The position numbers and the translations under genes are program-made. From assembly GCA_949752735.1 (NCBI GenBank), contig OX457052.1:14262618-14326617 (forward strand): 64,000 nucleotides of DNA, written 5' to 3'. This DNA comes from Lumbricus terrestris (lineage: Eukaryota > Annelida > Clitellata > Crassiclitellata > Lumbricidae). Below, in pieces: positions 1 to 11,250 of the stretch. The notes under the pieces are model-generated. The model had not been told where the DNA came from. It searched no databases and saw only the letters and a program-made list of their open reading frames with translations. Within the stretch, counting starts at the first letter, position 1; every line of letters starts with the position of its first letter.

Positions 1-187
1 CGGGGAAGTTGATTCAACGGAGGCTTGCCAAAAACATCGACTGCGATTGTCGGTCGTTGAGATTCGTGTCAGACACGATATCAGAAATAAAATAATATTA
101 CCCGAGAACAGGCGCTCTATAAATGAAAAGATGGCGGATCCAAAATGGCGACCAGAAATTATAACCCAAATTATATGCCGCGTTACA
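1..187 (-). repeat. Partial 3' LTR
   Basis: It matches 5545-5731 base for base. The element-side end is TGTAACGCGG (minus strand), matching the usual TG start of an LTR; sequence similarity stops at position 188. The rest of this LTR lies before the window. Confidence 0.88.
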
Positions 188-206
188 CTATTCTCCCCCC
201 ACCCTT
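188..206 (-). other. Polypurine tract
   Basis: On the minus strand this reads AAGGGTGGGGGGAGAATAG, all purine except two T residues, directly abutting the LTR start TGTAACG. This is the expected primer site for plus-strand DNA synthesis in LTR retrotransposons and fixes the LTR edge and the element orientation. Confidence 0.8.
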
Positions 207-1265
207 ATTTCGGAATTTATTTAATTGGACGAATATATTCTGAAATGCGTAAATAAGGCCGTACTCTGGTCTGTACATCACGAGTTCAAAATTATATGCA
301 AAGAACAAAATTAAGCACTGAACGGTCATCGCTGATCACGCTTCAGCGCTCAAAAGTCATTACAAGCGAAGGAAATAGAAGAATTAATATGGTAGTTATA
401 TAGCCAGTCGTTGTTTTTCAAGAGTTCCGTCAAAATTTATCAACATTTATGTCCTTACAGGCTACTTTCAGTTCAGTCATACACTAGCGATTGTATGGTC
501 AACGGGGACTCAAGCCACAGACAGAAATATAATTCGATCACATACATGTAGATCATTAACGTTACCGCTAAGCTATTTCATACCATGGCGTCTATATTAC
601 CACGAGACTCTTCCAGGCATCAGTTGTGTATCAGGCCATATTATGGCATACTAGCAACTTACCAAGTCTAACCACCGCGTCGCTAAAGGCCACTTTTACC
701 CAAGACCCATAAGCTTATCACGATAGTATCAGGTCTACCTTTAAAGACATACCATACAGTGTAACCTAGGTCTCTGTTTAGCTCATATTATTATAACTCT
801 GTCTGTCGACTATCACCACGGTCTACCTCAAAGAAACCAGCTTAAAATTTCAACCTAGTAGTTAATAGGCCTACCTATCCTCAAGACAGGTCATTACTTA
901 ATTAAAATATGCCACTTTAGTTAATCTATCCTCAGGTCAGTTTATTATTTATATAGCGCAATGACAGTCCTTATTATGTCTATAAACGGCAAGGCTATAG
1001 TAAAATTGTCCATATGCAATGCAATCCTTATGCGTTTCAATACAAATATTAATACACAATACAGCACACTAATGAATACGAATACAATACGAATATGAAA
1101 CACCATTTATGCATTCATCAGCAAGCATCATCAGTGCAATCATACAATAGTCACAGTAAACAAACATGTAAATTCTTTCACATGGAAAAATAAAAATGTA
1201 TCATCCAAATCAAACCAGTGTTACAAGCGAGTTCCTGTCCTTCCAAATGACGGCCGCAACGACCT
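207..1265. other. Non-coding internal region of the LTR element
   Basis: About 1.06 kb between the gag stop and the polypurine tract, where pol would lie in an autonomous element. Stops are frequent in all frames and I see no reverse-transcriptase or integrase motif. It is A/T-rich and unlike the GC-richer gag gene. It may be a replaced or captured segment. Confidence 0.7.
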
Positions 1266-4200
1266 TTACGGATAGATACCCATATGGTGCCAAGTCCCAG
1301 ACGGATGATTTCCATTCGGTTCCTCAAGCGTTCTCCAGTTGTGGTCGTCGGAAGACCAGTGGCGGAGGGGGCACGCCCTCCAAAGGTGGAAGCGGTCGTT
1401 ACAAAGGAAACAGCGGCGCTCCTCTCCTGGCGAGTTCCGGCCATCGTCTCGACTCCTCGTCTGATTCCCTCCGTTTCCTTGGTTTCCGCTCGGTGCTGGA
1501 GCGGAACTCCGTACAGCACACACACGACCGGCGATCGGGTTGTCTGGAGTATCGCTCACGGGTTGTTCCTGGTTGTCGTTCCGGGCAGCCTGCTGCTGCT
1601 GTCGAAGAGGGCAGAAGCGTGCTATATGGTCCGTTACTTGACCACACTCATAGCACCTTCGGCCAGATCGTCCAGCTTCCGGTCTCACCGCCTGTCGGTA
1701 TCCGCCCGCAGAGCTCCAATGTTCTGGCCGGTAGTCGTAGTAACCGCGCTGATTATTTCGCCAGTTACCGTTATTTCCGGTCGCATTGTACCATCCATTT
1801 CCAGTTGACCCGTTCTGACCTCTCCATGGCCCGCTATTGTGGTATCTGACTTGTGGCGCCGCCAATGGTTGTCGCTCTACTTGTCTTTTCATTTGCTCCA
1901 GCTCCCGTCTCAAATCTTTCAGTTCCGAGTCTTTCACTTTCGCATCTTCCCCTTCCTTAATCGCGTTTACTCGGCCATGACGTCGGTCATTCTGTTCATG
2001 GCCACCAGCTTCCGCCTTCTGATACCCGTCCAGTCGCATCGCCACCTTGTAGGCTTCATCCAATGATTTTGCCTCTCGCTCACGGATCTTAAGAGCGAGA
2101 GTTCGATCTCTGAGGGCATCCAGGAATGCTCGAACAGCAATTGCCTCGCTGTGGACAGTCGAGGAGCCCGGATACGCACGTGATGTCAACCGGCGAATGT
2201 CATCCACCACCGATCCCATATCTTCATCAGGCTTCTGCTTTCTGGTGCTGAGCTGTGTCTGAAACAAGGCTTGTTGCTCGGCATTCCCATATCTCTCTCG
2301 CAGTCGCTGGACCAGCGCCGTCCAAGTATCCAAACTGTCTGCGTTTGTCTCACTTAGCAAGTTCGTTGCTGGTTCGACCAAAGCGACAACAAGTTGGTTT
2401 AGCTTTTCCTCCTCAGACCAGCCGTTGTTTTTTGCACAAACGGAGAATCTGCGAAGAAAGATTTCGACATCGGTCTTCCCGCTGTACGAACCGAGTTTTA
2501 GCCATTGCTTTGGCTTTGGAGCAGGGGTCGATGACGGTTTCACCTCGCCAACTTTAGGTGTTGCAGACGCGGTCGGTTCAGGCTCCTTCGCGGTTCCACC
2601 CAAGCTGGTAGATGGTAATTCCAGGTCGCCGGTCGTTTGTGTCGCGACGGTGGTCATCGGGACGGTTCGGATCAGGCCAACCGAAACATTGGAAGACGCA
2701 GGTGTTTTATCGACGCCAGTTGTTTCAACTCTCACCGGAAGTGTCGGCTTCAGTAGTGCTGAACGGGGCGGTTCGATGCCACGGCCGAATCCGAAATTCT
2801 GGGCACCGAGGCAGGAGCTCATTCTCGCCGATTCCACGATGGGTGGCCACCGGGGAAAGATGTCGTCGCTTGGTCGAAGCGGGTCAGGACAGCGGAGCGG
2901 GTCGAGCCAAACCCGGTTGTCGATGTTTTCGTAGAACGCGCTCGGAGCGTAGTTCGGAGCAGGAGGCATCCTCGAAAGATATGAATGGTCGGGAAGAGCG
3001 TACGGTTGCATTCGGTCGACTGTCGCCATCACCACAGGTTCGGGTCGGAGATCGGGTCGAGCGTAGCCTCGACCGACCAAGGTTGAAGTTGTTCGGCCGT
3101 CGAAAGCGCTGTCGGCCATTGACAGGTAGGTCGGCCTTCCAGACGTGGATTGCAAAATGTCGCCCAGGTTCGTCGTCATTTCCGCTCGCGGTTGGTCGAC
3201 GTAGGCGAGCGACGCTGGCATCCTCCATTGCGGATTAGGTCGAGGATGCTCGACGTGAGGAAGCGACGAAGAGGTCAAAGGCATTGGATTGACCTTATCA
3301 CCCCCCTCCCGTGGCAATCTATTGGCGATCGGTTTACTTATTTCTAAGTCCCTAAACTCCGGTTGCAGTGCTGTTTGCATTCTGTTATCAATTATTTTAA
3401 CAGTTTTAGGTCTAGCTTCCATCATCCTGCTGATTTCAATGTCCACACTACCTTCATCAGACATAATTTCCACATTATCAGCAAATTCCCTTAGTCTCCT
3501 CTCAGTTTCCTTCCTTTCCATCCTTCTTTCAAAAGACATTGCCAATTCACCTCTTCCAACATCATCAGCTTCCTCCTCTAAACTATCATCACCAAAATCT
3601 CTAGAACCAATTTGTACCAGTACCCCACTTCTGGTACCAATTGTAACGCCCGCCCCCACCGTCATCCCCGGAGTCGCCACTTCCGGATCATCATACGGTA
3701 AGGAGGCCGCGTGCTGTTGTGGGTCATGGTCATGGTCCTGAGATATGGATCGAGGATAAGAGGAGGGGACTCTCGGGTTCAAATCCAACCTATGAAACGG
3801 TTGCCAACCTTCTCGGCGGCCAAGCTCTCTATATGAGATTGGATCCTTGTGGGCCAGACGCTCACTTCTGCGCAGCGTGCCCAGGTGGGTGAACTCTTTA
3901 GGCCTAGCGCCTGAAGACTCTGCCAGACTGATGGTCGACTGGTAAGGCACGTCCGCGATGGTAATAGCGGTGGACTCCAGTCCAGAGTTCGAACCCACAA
4001 CAGATCTTGGGACAGGCGATGCCTCGAGTCGCTCTAAGCGTGTCACAACCTCCGTTAGCACTTCTCTAACATTGGAGTGCACAGCCGAAATTTCCTCCCT
4101 TACATCTGACCTTACCGAGGCAATCGCATCTTGTGTATCCCTAACATTTGACTCTACCGAGGCAATCGCATCTTGTGTGTCTCGGGCATGTGACTGCATG

Positions 4201-4295
4201 GATGAATGCATGGAAGTTATAGCCTCCATTACAACCTCCAGAGATGAGGGAGGCCTAGACGGCTGTGAAGGTGTTACAGGTCTACTTTCTTCCAT
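1266..4295 (-). CDS. Gag polyprotein of LTR retrotransposon
   Basis: The frame gives 1009 aa from the first ATG (codon 4293-4295); it stays open 17 codons further upstream without an ATG, so I start at ATG. Gag packages element RNA into virus-like particles. Residues about 30-95 contain repeated 'DTQDAIASV'-like heptad units that look coiled-coil. Residues about 598-760 resemble the Ty3/Gypsy retrotransposon gag (capsid) domain, starting WLKLGSYSGKTD and including FLRRF, LRERYGN and FLDAL. A charged helix (about 785-810) and a Gly/Asn/Tyr/Arg-rich linker precede two C-terminal zinc knuckles. The first, at 881-895, is CX2CX5HX4C, one residue longer than usual; the second, at 962-975, is canonical CX2CX4HX4C. 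The protein is large for a gag and ends without a protease domain. The frame is intact, consistent with a recent copy. Confidence 0.88.
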   Translation of the reverse strand: MEESRPVTPSQPSRPPSSLEVVMEAITSMHSSMQSHARDTQDAIASVESNVRDTQDAIASVRSDVREEISAVHSNVREVLTEVVTRLERLEASPVPRSVVGSNSGLESTAITIADVPYQSTISLAESSGARPKEFTHLGTLRRSERLAHKDPISYRELGRREGWQPFHRLDLNPRVPSSYPRSISQDHDHDPQQHAASLPYDDPEVATPGMTVGAGVTIGTRSGVLVQIGSRDFGDDSLEEEADDVGRGELAMSFERRMERKETERRLREFADNVEIMSDEGSVDIEISRMMEARPKTVKIIDNRMQTALQPEFRDLEISKPIANRLPREGGDKVNPMPLTSSSLPHVEHPRPNPQWRMPASLAYVDQPRAEMTTNLGDILQSTSGRPTYLSMADSAFDGRTTSTLVGRGYARPDLRPEPVVMATVDRMQPYALPDHSYLSRMPPAPNYAPSAFYENIDNRVWLDPLRCPDPLRPSDDIFPRWPPIVESARMSSCLGAQNFGFGRGIEPPRSALLKPTLPVRVETTGVDKTPASSNVSVGLIRTVPMTTVATQTTGDLELPSTSLGGTAKEPEPTASATPKVGEVKPSSTPAPKPKQWLKLGSYSGKTDVEIFLRRFSVCAKNNGWSEEEKLNQLVVALVEPATNLLSETNADSLDTWTALVQRLRERYGNAEQQALFQTQLSTRKQKPDEDMGSVVDDIRRLTSRAYPGSSTVHSEAIAVRAFLDALRDRTLALKIREREAKSLDEAYKVAMRLDGYQKAEAGGHEQNDRRHGRVNAIKEGEDAKVKDSELKDLRRELEQMKRQVERQPLAAPQVRYHNSGPWRGQNGSTGNGWYNATGNNGNWRNNQRGYYDYRPEHWSSAGGYRQAVRPEAGRSGRRCYECGQVTDHIARFCPLRQQQQAARNDNQEQPVSDTPDNPIAGRVCAVRSSAPAPSGNQGNGGNQTRSRDDGRNSPGEERRCFLCNDRFHLWRACPLRHWSSDDHNWRTLEEPNGNHPSGTWHHMGIYP

Positions 4296-5731
4296 GGCGC
4301 AATATGAATTAGGTCTACAGGTAATTCTATCACTATCAGTGAACAAAGTCAGTAATTTCAGTAATGTTTCTTATTATAGTCCATCAATTGAATCCTCAAT
4401 CAACAACAACCACATTCAAAGTAATCAATCAATTACGTAACCAACTTCGATTACACTCAATGCAAACAATAAACAAAGTCAGATATTTTAACTAATAGCT
4501 TCTTGTTATGATCAAAGACATTCAATGCAAACACACTTGGACCGGAGTAAAGCTAAGTTAATCCCCGATTTACTTTCAAGTCCCTCGGCCAATTTAAAAG
4601 TAGCCCAAAGTTAAAGAACCGATCACCCTAAAACCCATCCACTCGTACCTCATGTCCAGATAAAGAGAGTCCATCGTGACATGGCGCGAAGAACGGCGTT
4701 GACATGTTCTTCTCCAGGATCTGACCCGATGATGAAGCCCGAGTGCGAATCTTGCCGACGAGAATCAGCCGCAATGATCCATCACTTCAGTCTTGTTCGT
4801 TCAAAGTTCTGACCGTTTTCGTCTTATATACCTATACTTTATATTAACTATAAAACATCTTGTTCTTTCTTGAGTTCCGACAGCGTCCACTTTAAACAAG
4901 AGACATCTTCTTTCTTCAACGTTCTGGCTGCATCTGACTTAAACACGAATACGTCTTCTCTCCTCAAAGTTCCGATCGAGTCTAACTTAACACGAAAACG
5001 TCTCTTCTCCGTCGAAAACGTCTTCTGCCTTCAACACGACTTCTACCTGCAAAGTCCCGATCGCACCTCTACGTCTCACCTCTTCCACGTCTCTGCGTGT
5101 TCTGCCCTCAGTGTTCCACGGAGGTGATTCACGCCAACACACAAGCCCCGGATGAAACTAAACTGCGTAGTTTCCCTAGCTAGCCTACGGCGCATCGACT
5201 CAGCTTCAATTTCCGCACACGTGAACCTCCCTCTCCCTTCGAGGCGTTAATCTAACGTCGCAATTTCGACACGTGCGAGTGTCGTGTGACAGTCTTTGTC
5301 TTCTTCTCTTTACCTCTCCCTTATCTCATGTCCGTCTGGCTGTATTGCCCTCACTCTCCATCAGGCATCGGTGCGTGGGCGGATTGTCCTTTTCCGTCCG
5401 TCTATCTTACCCCTCTCTTATCTGCCTGAATGTATCGCTTTGACACTTTGCATCATGCCGCTTGGTCGTCCGAAATTATCGCTGATGGCAGTCATTCAAC
5501 TTCACCTCCTCCTTTCGGCTACAGCTCCCAGCTGCAGGGCGAGACGGGGAAGTTGATTCAACGGAGGCTTGCCAAAAACATCGACTGCGATTGTCGGTCG
5601 TTGAGATTCGTGTCAGACACGATATCAGAAATAAAATAATATTACCCGAGAACAGGCGCTCTATAAATGAAAAGATGGCGGATCCAAAATGGCGACCAGA
5701 AATTATAACCCAAATTATATGCCGCGTTACA
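4296..5731 (-). repeat. 5' LTR plus leader of the LTR element
   Basis: The outer edge at 5731 is fixed by identity with the 3' LTR. The inner edge lies somewhere between about 4300 and 5544 and cannot be set without the full 3' LTR. Sequence at 4780-5100 is made of degenerate tandem units (separate entry). Element transcription should start in this region and run leftwards into gag. Confidence 0.6.
4785..5105. repeat. Degenerate ~47-bp tandem repeat inside LTR/leader
   Basis: Units share 'cgtcttctttcttcaaagt' followed by 'tccgatcg' and 'tctaacttaaacacga', recurring at roughly 47-bp steps at about 4787, 4858, 4905, 4952 and 5020, with substitutions and indels. Tandem units in LTR U3/leader regions often carry enhancers; that role here is inference. 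Confidence 0.6.
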
Positions 5732-6505
5732 TATTAAGATTTTTTAATATTCGTAAATATTCGTAAATATTCGTTAACGGATTAAGGTGAACGATCGAAA
5801 CCACAATGGTATTCGGTATTAAGCAATTTAAGTTTCTGAATGTTTCTACGACATTCACTCGCATCCAGGGCAATGCTGAATTAAAACAGGCAATGCTCTT
5901 AATATGTTGAGATTGGGATAATTTTTATTGTAATCTGGCACTATTATTTCTTGCGTTGGCATTTATATTTAGGCCTATTCATTCTGCTACACTGATATAA
6001 AACAACTTTATCAATTTGCAGTTGCTATTATAGGCAGTTAAAATTTAGCTTATTTCTAATTTAGTCTATTATTGCTGCTACTTGCCAACTGCCATCGGTG
6101 GCTTTGCCTCTTTTCAGTTCGGGAGGATGGTCAGAAGTCAGACAAAGTGACTAACATTAAGTGTCATTAAGTATCGAATGTGACATGAATGCAGCAGCAT
6201 GGCCACATTGGCCATACCCAGCACAGACCTTTAAGTTTTTAATAATAAATCTATTAAAGTTATTGTCACTAGTCTTACTGATATAGGCCTATGCGTAGGC
6301 TAACTCAATTTTGTACAATTCATTCAGTAAAAGTTAAACATTTTCATAAATAACAAAATAAGAATTAAGAATAAAGAAGTTCTTGAAAGAACAAGAATAA
6401 AGAATTTCTTGAAATAATATTATTGACATAATATTTTACGAATATAATATTCGTTGGCAGTTTTAATATTCGTTAATATTCGTGAATATTTGAAAATCTT
6501 AATAT
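5732..6505. mobile_element. AT-rich element with AATATTCG-containing inverted ends
   Basis: The left end (5733-5780) reads attaagattttttaatattc followed by repeated 'gtaaatattc'. The right end (about 6455-6503) is its near inverse, with 'cgtgaatatttgaaaatctt'. Between them there is no coding potential. It looks like a foldback or MITE-type element that received the LTR retrotransposon at its left edge. Target duplication not resolved. Confidence 0.45.
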
Positions 6506-6735
6506 TCGTAATATGCGAATACTCAATCTATGTCTCAAACCATCGCTCGAACTGTCATCACCATGCATGCTGTGTCAGGAAGGAACGGTTTAAGGATAAG
6601 CCTATAATTATAGGCCTAAGGACTGTGTACTGCAGTGTGTAGTCTGTATAGTGTCGGGTACAGCTGGTCGATCAGTGACACTAAACTGTCGACGGTCGTG
6701 TTTATTTTATGTGTGTATAAAATGCTACTACTACT
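6506..6735. other. No feature recognised
   Basis: Unique-looking sequence with no supported gene, ending in a short (CTA)n run at 6725-6743 that belongs to the microsatellite continued at 7063. Confidence 0.5.
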
Positions 6736-6743
6736 ACTACCAC

Positions 6744-7062
6744 CAGGGTTGCCAGGTCGTCGCGAAAAGCTCAAATTGGGCGACTTTTGAAAGCGCTCGC
6801 GACTGAAAATTTCGTTCTCGCGACCTCGCGCTTTTTGGGCGACTTTTGAATTGCCTCGCGGTCGCAACAATGGGGAAAAACTGTAAAATTCACGTAAAAA
6901 TAGCATTTTTGCGAAGCAGACAAACAGTAAAAAATTCTGACGACCTTTTTTTTTAGTCAGAAATTTTCGCGACCGAAAATAGAAAAGCTCGACGGTCTCG
7001 CAATTTTCGCGACTTTTTTCCGAAATATCGCGACAAAGTTTTGCCGAAATCTGGCAACCCTG
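6744..7062. mobile_element. hAT-type MITE, TIR CAGGGTTGCCAG, 8-bp TSD
   Basis: The ends are perfect 12-bp inverted repeats CAGGGTTGCCAG / CTGGCAACCCTG. They are flanked by the exact 8-bp direct repeat ACTACCAC (6736-6743 and 7063-7070). The element is 319 bp, non-coding and full of TCGCGA motifs. It contains the shared motif CTGACGACCTTTTTTTTTAG at 6937. An 8-bp duplication and CAGGG ends are typical of the hAT superfamily. It inserted into an ACT microsatellite. Confidence 0.85.
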
Positions 7063-7590
<528 letters not shown>

Positions 7591-7595
7591 TTTGT

Positions 7596-7730
7596 ATGCA
7601 TGTGCACTTGCTACAGCGCCCCTTCAAGATTACTACTCAGAAGCGCTCTCGACTACAACGCGGACACTGAATCGGAATTCACACTGAAACACATAAGCGA
7701 TTGCGAGTGAAGGACTTGTCCAAGATTCCT
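7596..7730 (-). mobile_element. SINE-A fragment (3' part)
   Basis: It matches the 3' half of the tRNA-derived SINE seen complete at 35982-36197: 'tgcacttgctacagcgcccc', 'ttcaag', 'actcagaagcgctctcgact' and 'gagtgaaggacttg', in reverse orientation. The tRNA-like head is missing. Confidence 0.7.
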
Positions 7731-8076
7731 ATAACTAAGCGGTTTGATATGGATTCGATATTTATTATATAGTCTGTGTTAGGACCACTGCAAAATGCAA
7801 ATCACCTGGAACGCTTCCTCGTATAAAAGCCTGACAGGTTCACTGAGATCAGATCTACAGTGCCGTCATTCAGGACATTCTATGAGTCCATTACTTCTGC
7901 ATTCTATCAATAGTTTCTGTCCTATTTGAGAGGCCGTGGTTTCTTAAATAATTTATGCCTGTGTCATAGATCTGCCTGTTTGGTGCCAATTAAAAACCCA
8001 CTCTCATTTTCGGTGATGCTCATGTCCGTGGCGCGTGCATGATCTAAATGTGACATTCGATCGGGCATCAAATCGT
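7731..8076. other. No feature recognised
   Basis: Non-repetitive sequence with no coding frame, splice-delimited exon or RNA gene that I can support. Confidence 0.5.
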
Positions 8077-8236
8077 CATGGGCGGAGTTTGGTTTCCGTT
8101 CTTGGAGGGGCTAAAGCCTTCTTGTGAGGGGGCTAAGCCCGGGAAAAGATACCATTCACACGGCAAAAAAATGAATCTGGGTCTTCTTGGGGGGGGGGGA
8201 CTTTAGCTCCCCAGCCTCTAATAAACTCCGCCCATG
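8077..8236. mobile_element. MITE, TIR CATGGGCGGAGTTT (copy 1)
   Basis: Inverted ends CATGGGCGGAGTTT / AAACTCCGCCCATG enclose 160 bp that match 37133-37285 closely ('ggaggggctaaagccttctt', 'gggaaaagataccatt'). The flanks (caaatcgt / caatcgct) are only an imperfect target duplication, so the copy is older than the one at 37133. Confidence 0.7.
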
Positions 8237-9254
8237 CAATCGCTGACTTTCCGATTTGTAGCGTAGCATAAATAAAAGTTAAGATAAACGGTAGGCCTAC
8301 AGATTTTTATTTTCGAAAGCATAATAAGCTAATAATTAGGAAATTGCTAAACCGCAGCAGCGTTTTAGATTTCGACATCAAATTCTCTTGGCCCCGTATA
8401 TGCTACACGCGCGAAACGGTTAGCAGCAATAATTGTTATCGGTAATTCAATTCGATTTGAATTGATTTGATCGTAGACTACAATATAATAATATAGTCTG
8501 ACCACGACTTGATTATGGCAATTCTGTGTTTTCAGGCACAATTAAACTTTCGATTTTTTTTATCTAACAGGCTTCGACGCATCTATAGATGGTTCGGCGT
8601 GCTTCAACGGTTCAAGCTCTAACTGCTCCGTCAGAGTATAATACAGCTATCCGGCGTGCTTATAAGAAGTAAAACTTAATTGGTGCAATGTGATCAAAAT
8701 TCCGTTACTACCACTCATGGCCATAAACAGGGTCTATTATTGTGCAAGTACAAAGTGAATCATTATAATACAATGATGTTTCCTAACTCCTTTGCCGAGT
8801 TAGTTAATACTGTAATTGTAACTTGCGCTATACTATGCTCTGTATATTACGTTTATTGTGGGATCAATAAATAATTTGAATTTGAATTTACTTACATAAT
8901 AGGCCCTGCACCGGTACATGAACGTGAGTCCAATATAATTATTTGTTCATGTGCACCATACATGGGCTGAAAGTTATTCTGTGATGGCTAATTCATGTCA
9001 CTTTTGTCGTTTGCTTTGCGTTCATTAAACCAAGCACACGCACACACCAGTCCAGTCCAGTTTTTAGGACGTCGTCAAGCCATGCAATTCTCTGCTAATT
9101 GCAATTTTCTTAATGATAGAAAGAGCCGCGGAATGTGTCATTGCGTGCCTTTATTAGTGAAACCTATAGTTTCAAAATAATCACAGCGTGAGTGTCAAAG
9201 TACTGGAGGAAGAGCGCTGCCCGATGTGCAGACCTGCACAGAAAGGACTAATAA
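8237..9254. other. No gene recognised
   Basis: A/T-rich sequence. The short open frames here (for example 8680-8874) have no recognisable domain and no splice support. Confidence 0.5.
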
Positions 9255-9365
9255 GTAACAAAGCAAGCGAGTGTCAAAGCCCATTAGCGTCGCCCTCCTA
9301 TTTTTTCCTGAATTTGGACTGGCACTACCAAGTGGAAACGTTCGTGCATTGGCGGGGTTCCGCGT
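9255..9365 (-). mobile_element. SINE-B fragment
   Basis: It contains 'cccattagcgtcgccctcct' and 'ggactggcacta', matching the repeat at 19605-19730, 20447-20575, 31333-31445 and 53965-54047. Divergent copy. Confidence 0.6.
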
Positions 9366-9451
9366 GTCTTTGTATCTGGTTGTATATAAGACCTATCATG
9401 ATAATTATAGACCTAGTCGCATAGGTCTATTGCAGCTAATTTAATCACATT

Positions 9452-9556
9452 CAACTGATTAAACATTGTACTAATTGCAACTGATTAAACATTGTACTAA
9501 TTGCAACTGATTAAACATTGTACTAATTGCAACTGATTAAACATTGTACTAATTGA
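9452..9556. repeat. 26-bp tandem repeat, 4 copies
   Basis: The unit 'caactgattaaacattgtac' plus 'taattg' repeats four times with almost no change, so the array is young. There are no spacers between units, so it is not a CRISPR-like array. Confidence 0.9.
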
Positions 9557-9844
9557 ACCTAAGTAATTGGTCTAATCACCATTAATCTGAAGCTTGGTCA
9601 GTGACGTCGCAGTTTCCTTCCATTTGCATCAAATCAATGATGGACACCTGTACAATAGCCCAGCCATTATGTGTACACAGGCTATTATAATATAAAATAT
9701 ATTATAAAGGGGTCTATATGGATCGATGGGGGGTAATAAGGAAGTCGACATAACACGTAGCCCCATGCACATGTAGCAATGTCATTACCAGCTGCTCGTC
9801 TTACAGGTGTCAAAACGACTATGTAGACCGAAGATATCTGGAAT

Positions 9845-9913
9845 TTCTATTCTCCTTCTCCCTCTCCTTATCGCTCTCCATCTCCCTCTCCCTCTCCCTC
9901 TCCCTCCCTCCCT

Positions 9914-9993
<80 letters not shown>
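9845..9993. repeat. (CTCCCT)n and (CT)n microsatellite
   Basis: A pyrimidine tract that begins as imperfect tctccctctccc units, passes a C run at about 9916-9926 and continues as ~65 bp of pure (CT)n. Confidence 0.9.
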
Positions 9994-9997
<4 letters not shown>

Positions 9998-10099
9998 TTA
10001 TATAGTATAGGCTACAAAAATTAATAGTCTAATACATGCACATGTCTATATTTAATGATTATGTCCTACTTTTTTTATAAATAGGCACCATTGTTGGCC

Positions 10100-10322
10100 A
10101 CGTTTATATAGTATACCCAACATTTTTCAAATATACATCTGGGGTAGGCTCTACGTCACATTTAAGATACCCTACACTTTTCATAAATATATGCATTTGT
10201 AGGTCACATTTAAGATACCCTTCTTTTTAATTTCATACATTTGTTGGTCGCATTTAAGATACCATACTTTTTTAAATATATACATTTGTAGGTCACATTT
10301 AAGATACCCTCCTTTTTTAAAG
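10100..10322. repeat. ~46-bp tandem repeat, 4 copies
   Basis: The segment 'gtcacatttaagatacc' recurs at 10155, 10203, 10247 (one base changed) and 10292, each followed by a T-rich spacer and 'tacatttgt'. Degenerate minisatellite with no coding sense. Confidence 0.8.
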
Positions 10323-10325
10323 TAG

Positions 10326-10420
10326 TAGGTTCGAATCCACCTCAAGCCTTGAGGTGGATTCGAACCTGCAAACCTCCGGCTGCAAGGCAACGAACGTACC
10401 CACTACACCACTGTGCCTTA
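10326..10420 (-). mobile_element. SINE-A head fragment carrying a perfect palindrome
   Basis: Bases 10348-10418 are the tRNA-like head of SINE-A in reverse: B-box complement 'ggattcgaacc', then 'caaggcaacg', then A-box complement 'ccactacacca'. Just outside lies an inverted copy of the innermost 20 bp, so AGGTTCGAATCCACCTCAAG and its complement sit around a single C. The SINE body is lost at this point. Confidence 0.75.
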
Positions 10421-10518
10421 GGCCTTCATATTTCGTGGATACCCCTCCTCTTCAACTCTTGGGAGGCACGTGCCCTGGTAGCCACCCAGTGGCTACGCCT
10501 TTAGGCCTATGCAGATCG

Positions 10519-10605
10519 TAATCGTCAGTCTTCAAATGTCTAAAGCGCCACTCAAAATCCAAGCGCAGGGCACCAGTTTATTTACGAGCGCTGATGTGTC
10601 AGATG
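10519..10605 (+). mobile_element. SINE-C fragment
   Basis: 'cttcaaatgtctaaagcgcc', 'actcaaaatccaagc' and 'tatttacgagcgctg' recur at 28836, 44752 and, reversed, at about 50756-50829. A dispersed family of unknown full length. Confidence 0.6.
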
Positions 10606-11250
10606 TGAGACAGCGCAGTGCATTTCGGTCTAGCTGGATTTCCAGGCCACGAAAACAGGATCAATGTATACGCTCTGATGATGCATCCACGATGTTGCAT
10701 CGTCTACAGTCTACAGTCAAACTTCCACCAAACAGGATGCATTATAGTTCGAGGGTATATACGGCCTAATTTCCACCCAGAGACTGAAGGCAGTAGTGCA
10801 AAGTCTCTTTCATCGAGTGATTAATTAGACACGAAATTGCACCTCATTAAAGATAAGTCTACATGCAAAAATTGCACCTTTTACCTTTGATAGCAAAGCG
10901 CCTTTTCATAGAGGTCATAAAAGCGGTACACAGTCTAATCTCCAGTAAATAAAGTCATAGACTACATAACAACCTATGTACGCACATTGAACTGTTTTAT
11001 AGTCTATGGACTGCAGACATGCAAACATAACACACATATGCATGCAAACATGGACTACAGATGTGCACATAGGCCTACATAGACTACATGCTACATAGGC
11101 CTACAAAGCCTAGCTATTAGGGTGGATTTTTCGGACGGGAAAATGTGGAAAGTTTTTGCCGGTCAGAAAATAATGTTTTCCCCGAAAAAGTCGGTTTTTC
11201 TCCCGGTCAGCGTGTACTCACCTCAAAATTTACCAGTAGGTCTACAGTCC
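10606..11250. other. No gene; a MITE-like scrap at 11120-11220
   Basis: Mostly unremarkable. Bases 11120-11220 ('tttttcggacgggaaaatg', 'gccggtcagaaaa') resemble the interior of the CTGACGACC-motif elements but have no recognisable ends. Confidence 0.4.

Larger units (their letters stand above)
1..5731 (-). mobile_element. Gag-only Ty3/Gypsy-type LTR retrotransposon (3' end cut by window start)
   Basis: Positions 1-187 and 5545-5731 are identical, in the same orientation, and bracket a large minus-strand gag gene. On the minus strand both copies begin TGTAACGCGG, and the left copy is directly preceded by a polypurine tract, as expected next to a 3' LTR. The element therefore runs from 5731 (5' LTR) leftwards past the window start. 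No protease, reverse transcriptase, RNase H or integrase frame exists between the gag stop (1266) and the 3' LTR, so it looks non-autonomous. The identical LTR segments over 187 bp imply a recent insertion. The inner LTR boundary and primer-binding site could not be fixed because only part of the second LTR is visible. Confidence 0.85.

Noticed and set aside
1196..4440. Several plus-strand frames of 100-217 codons
   Set aside because: They are antisense shadows of the gag gene, whose minus-strand frame has recognisable capsid and zinc-knuckle motifs.
9452..9556. CRISPR-like array
   Set aside because: The 26-bp units are directly abutting with no spacers, in a eukaryotic context.
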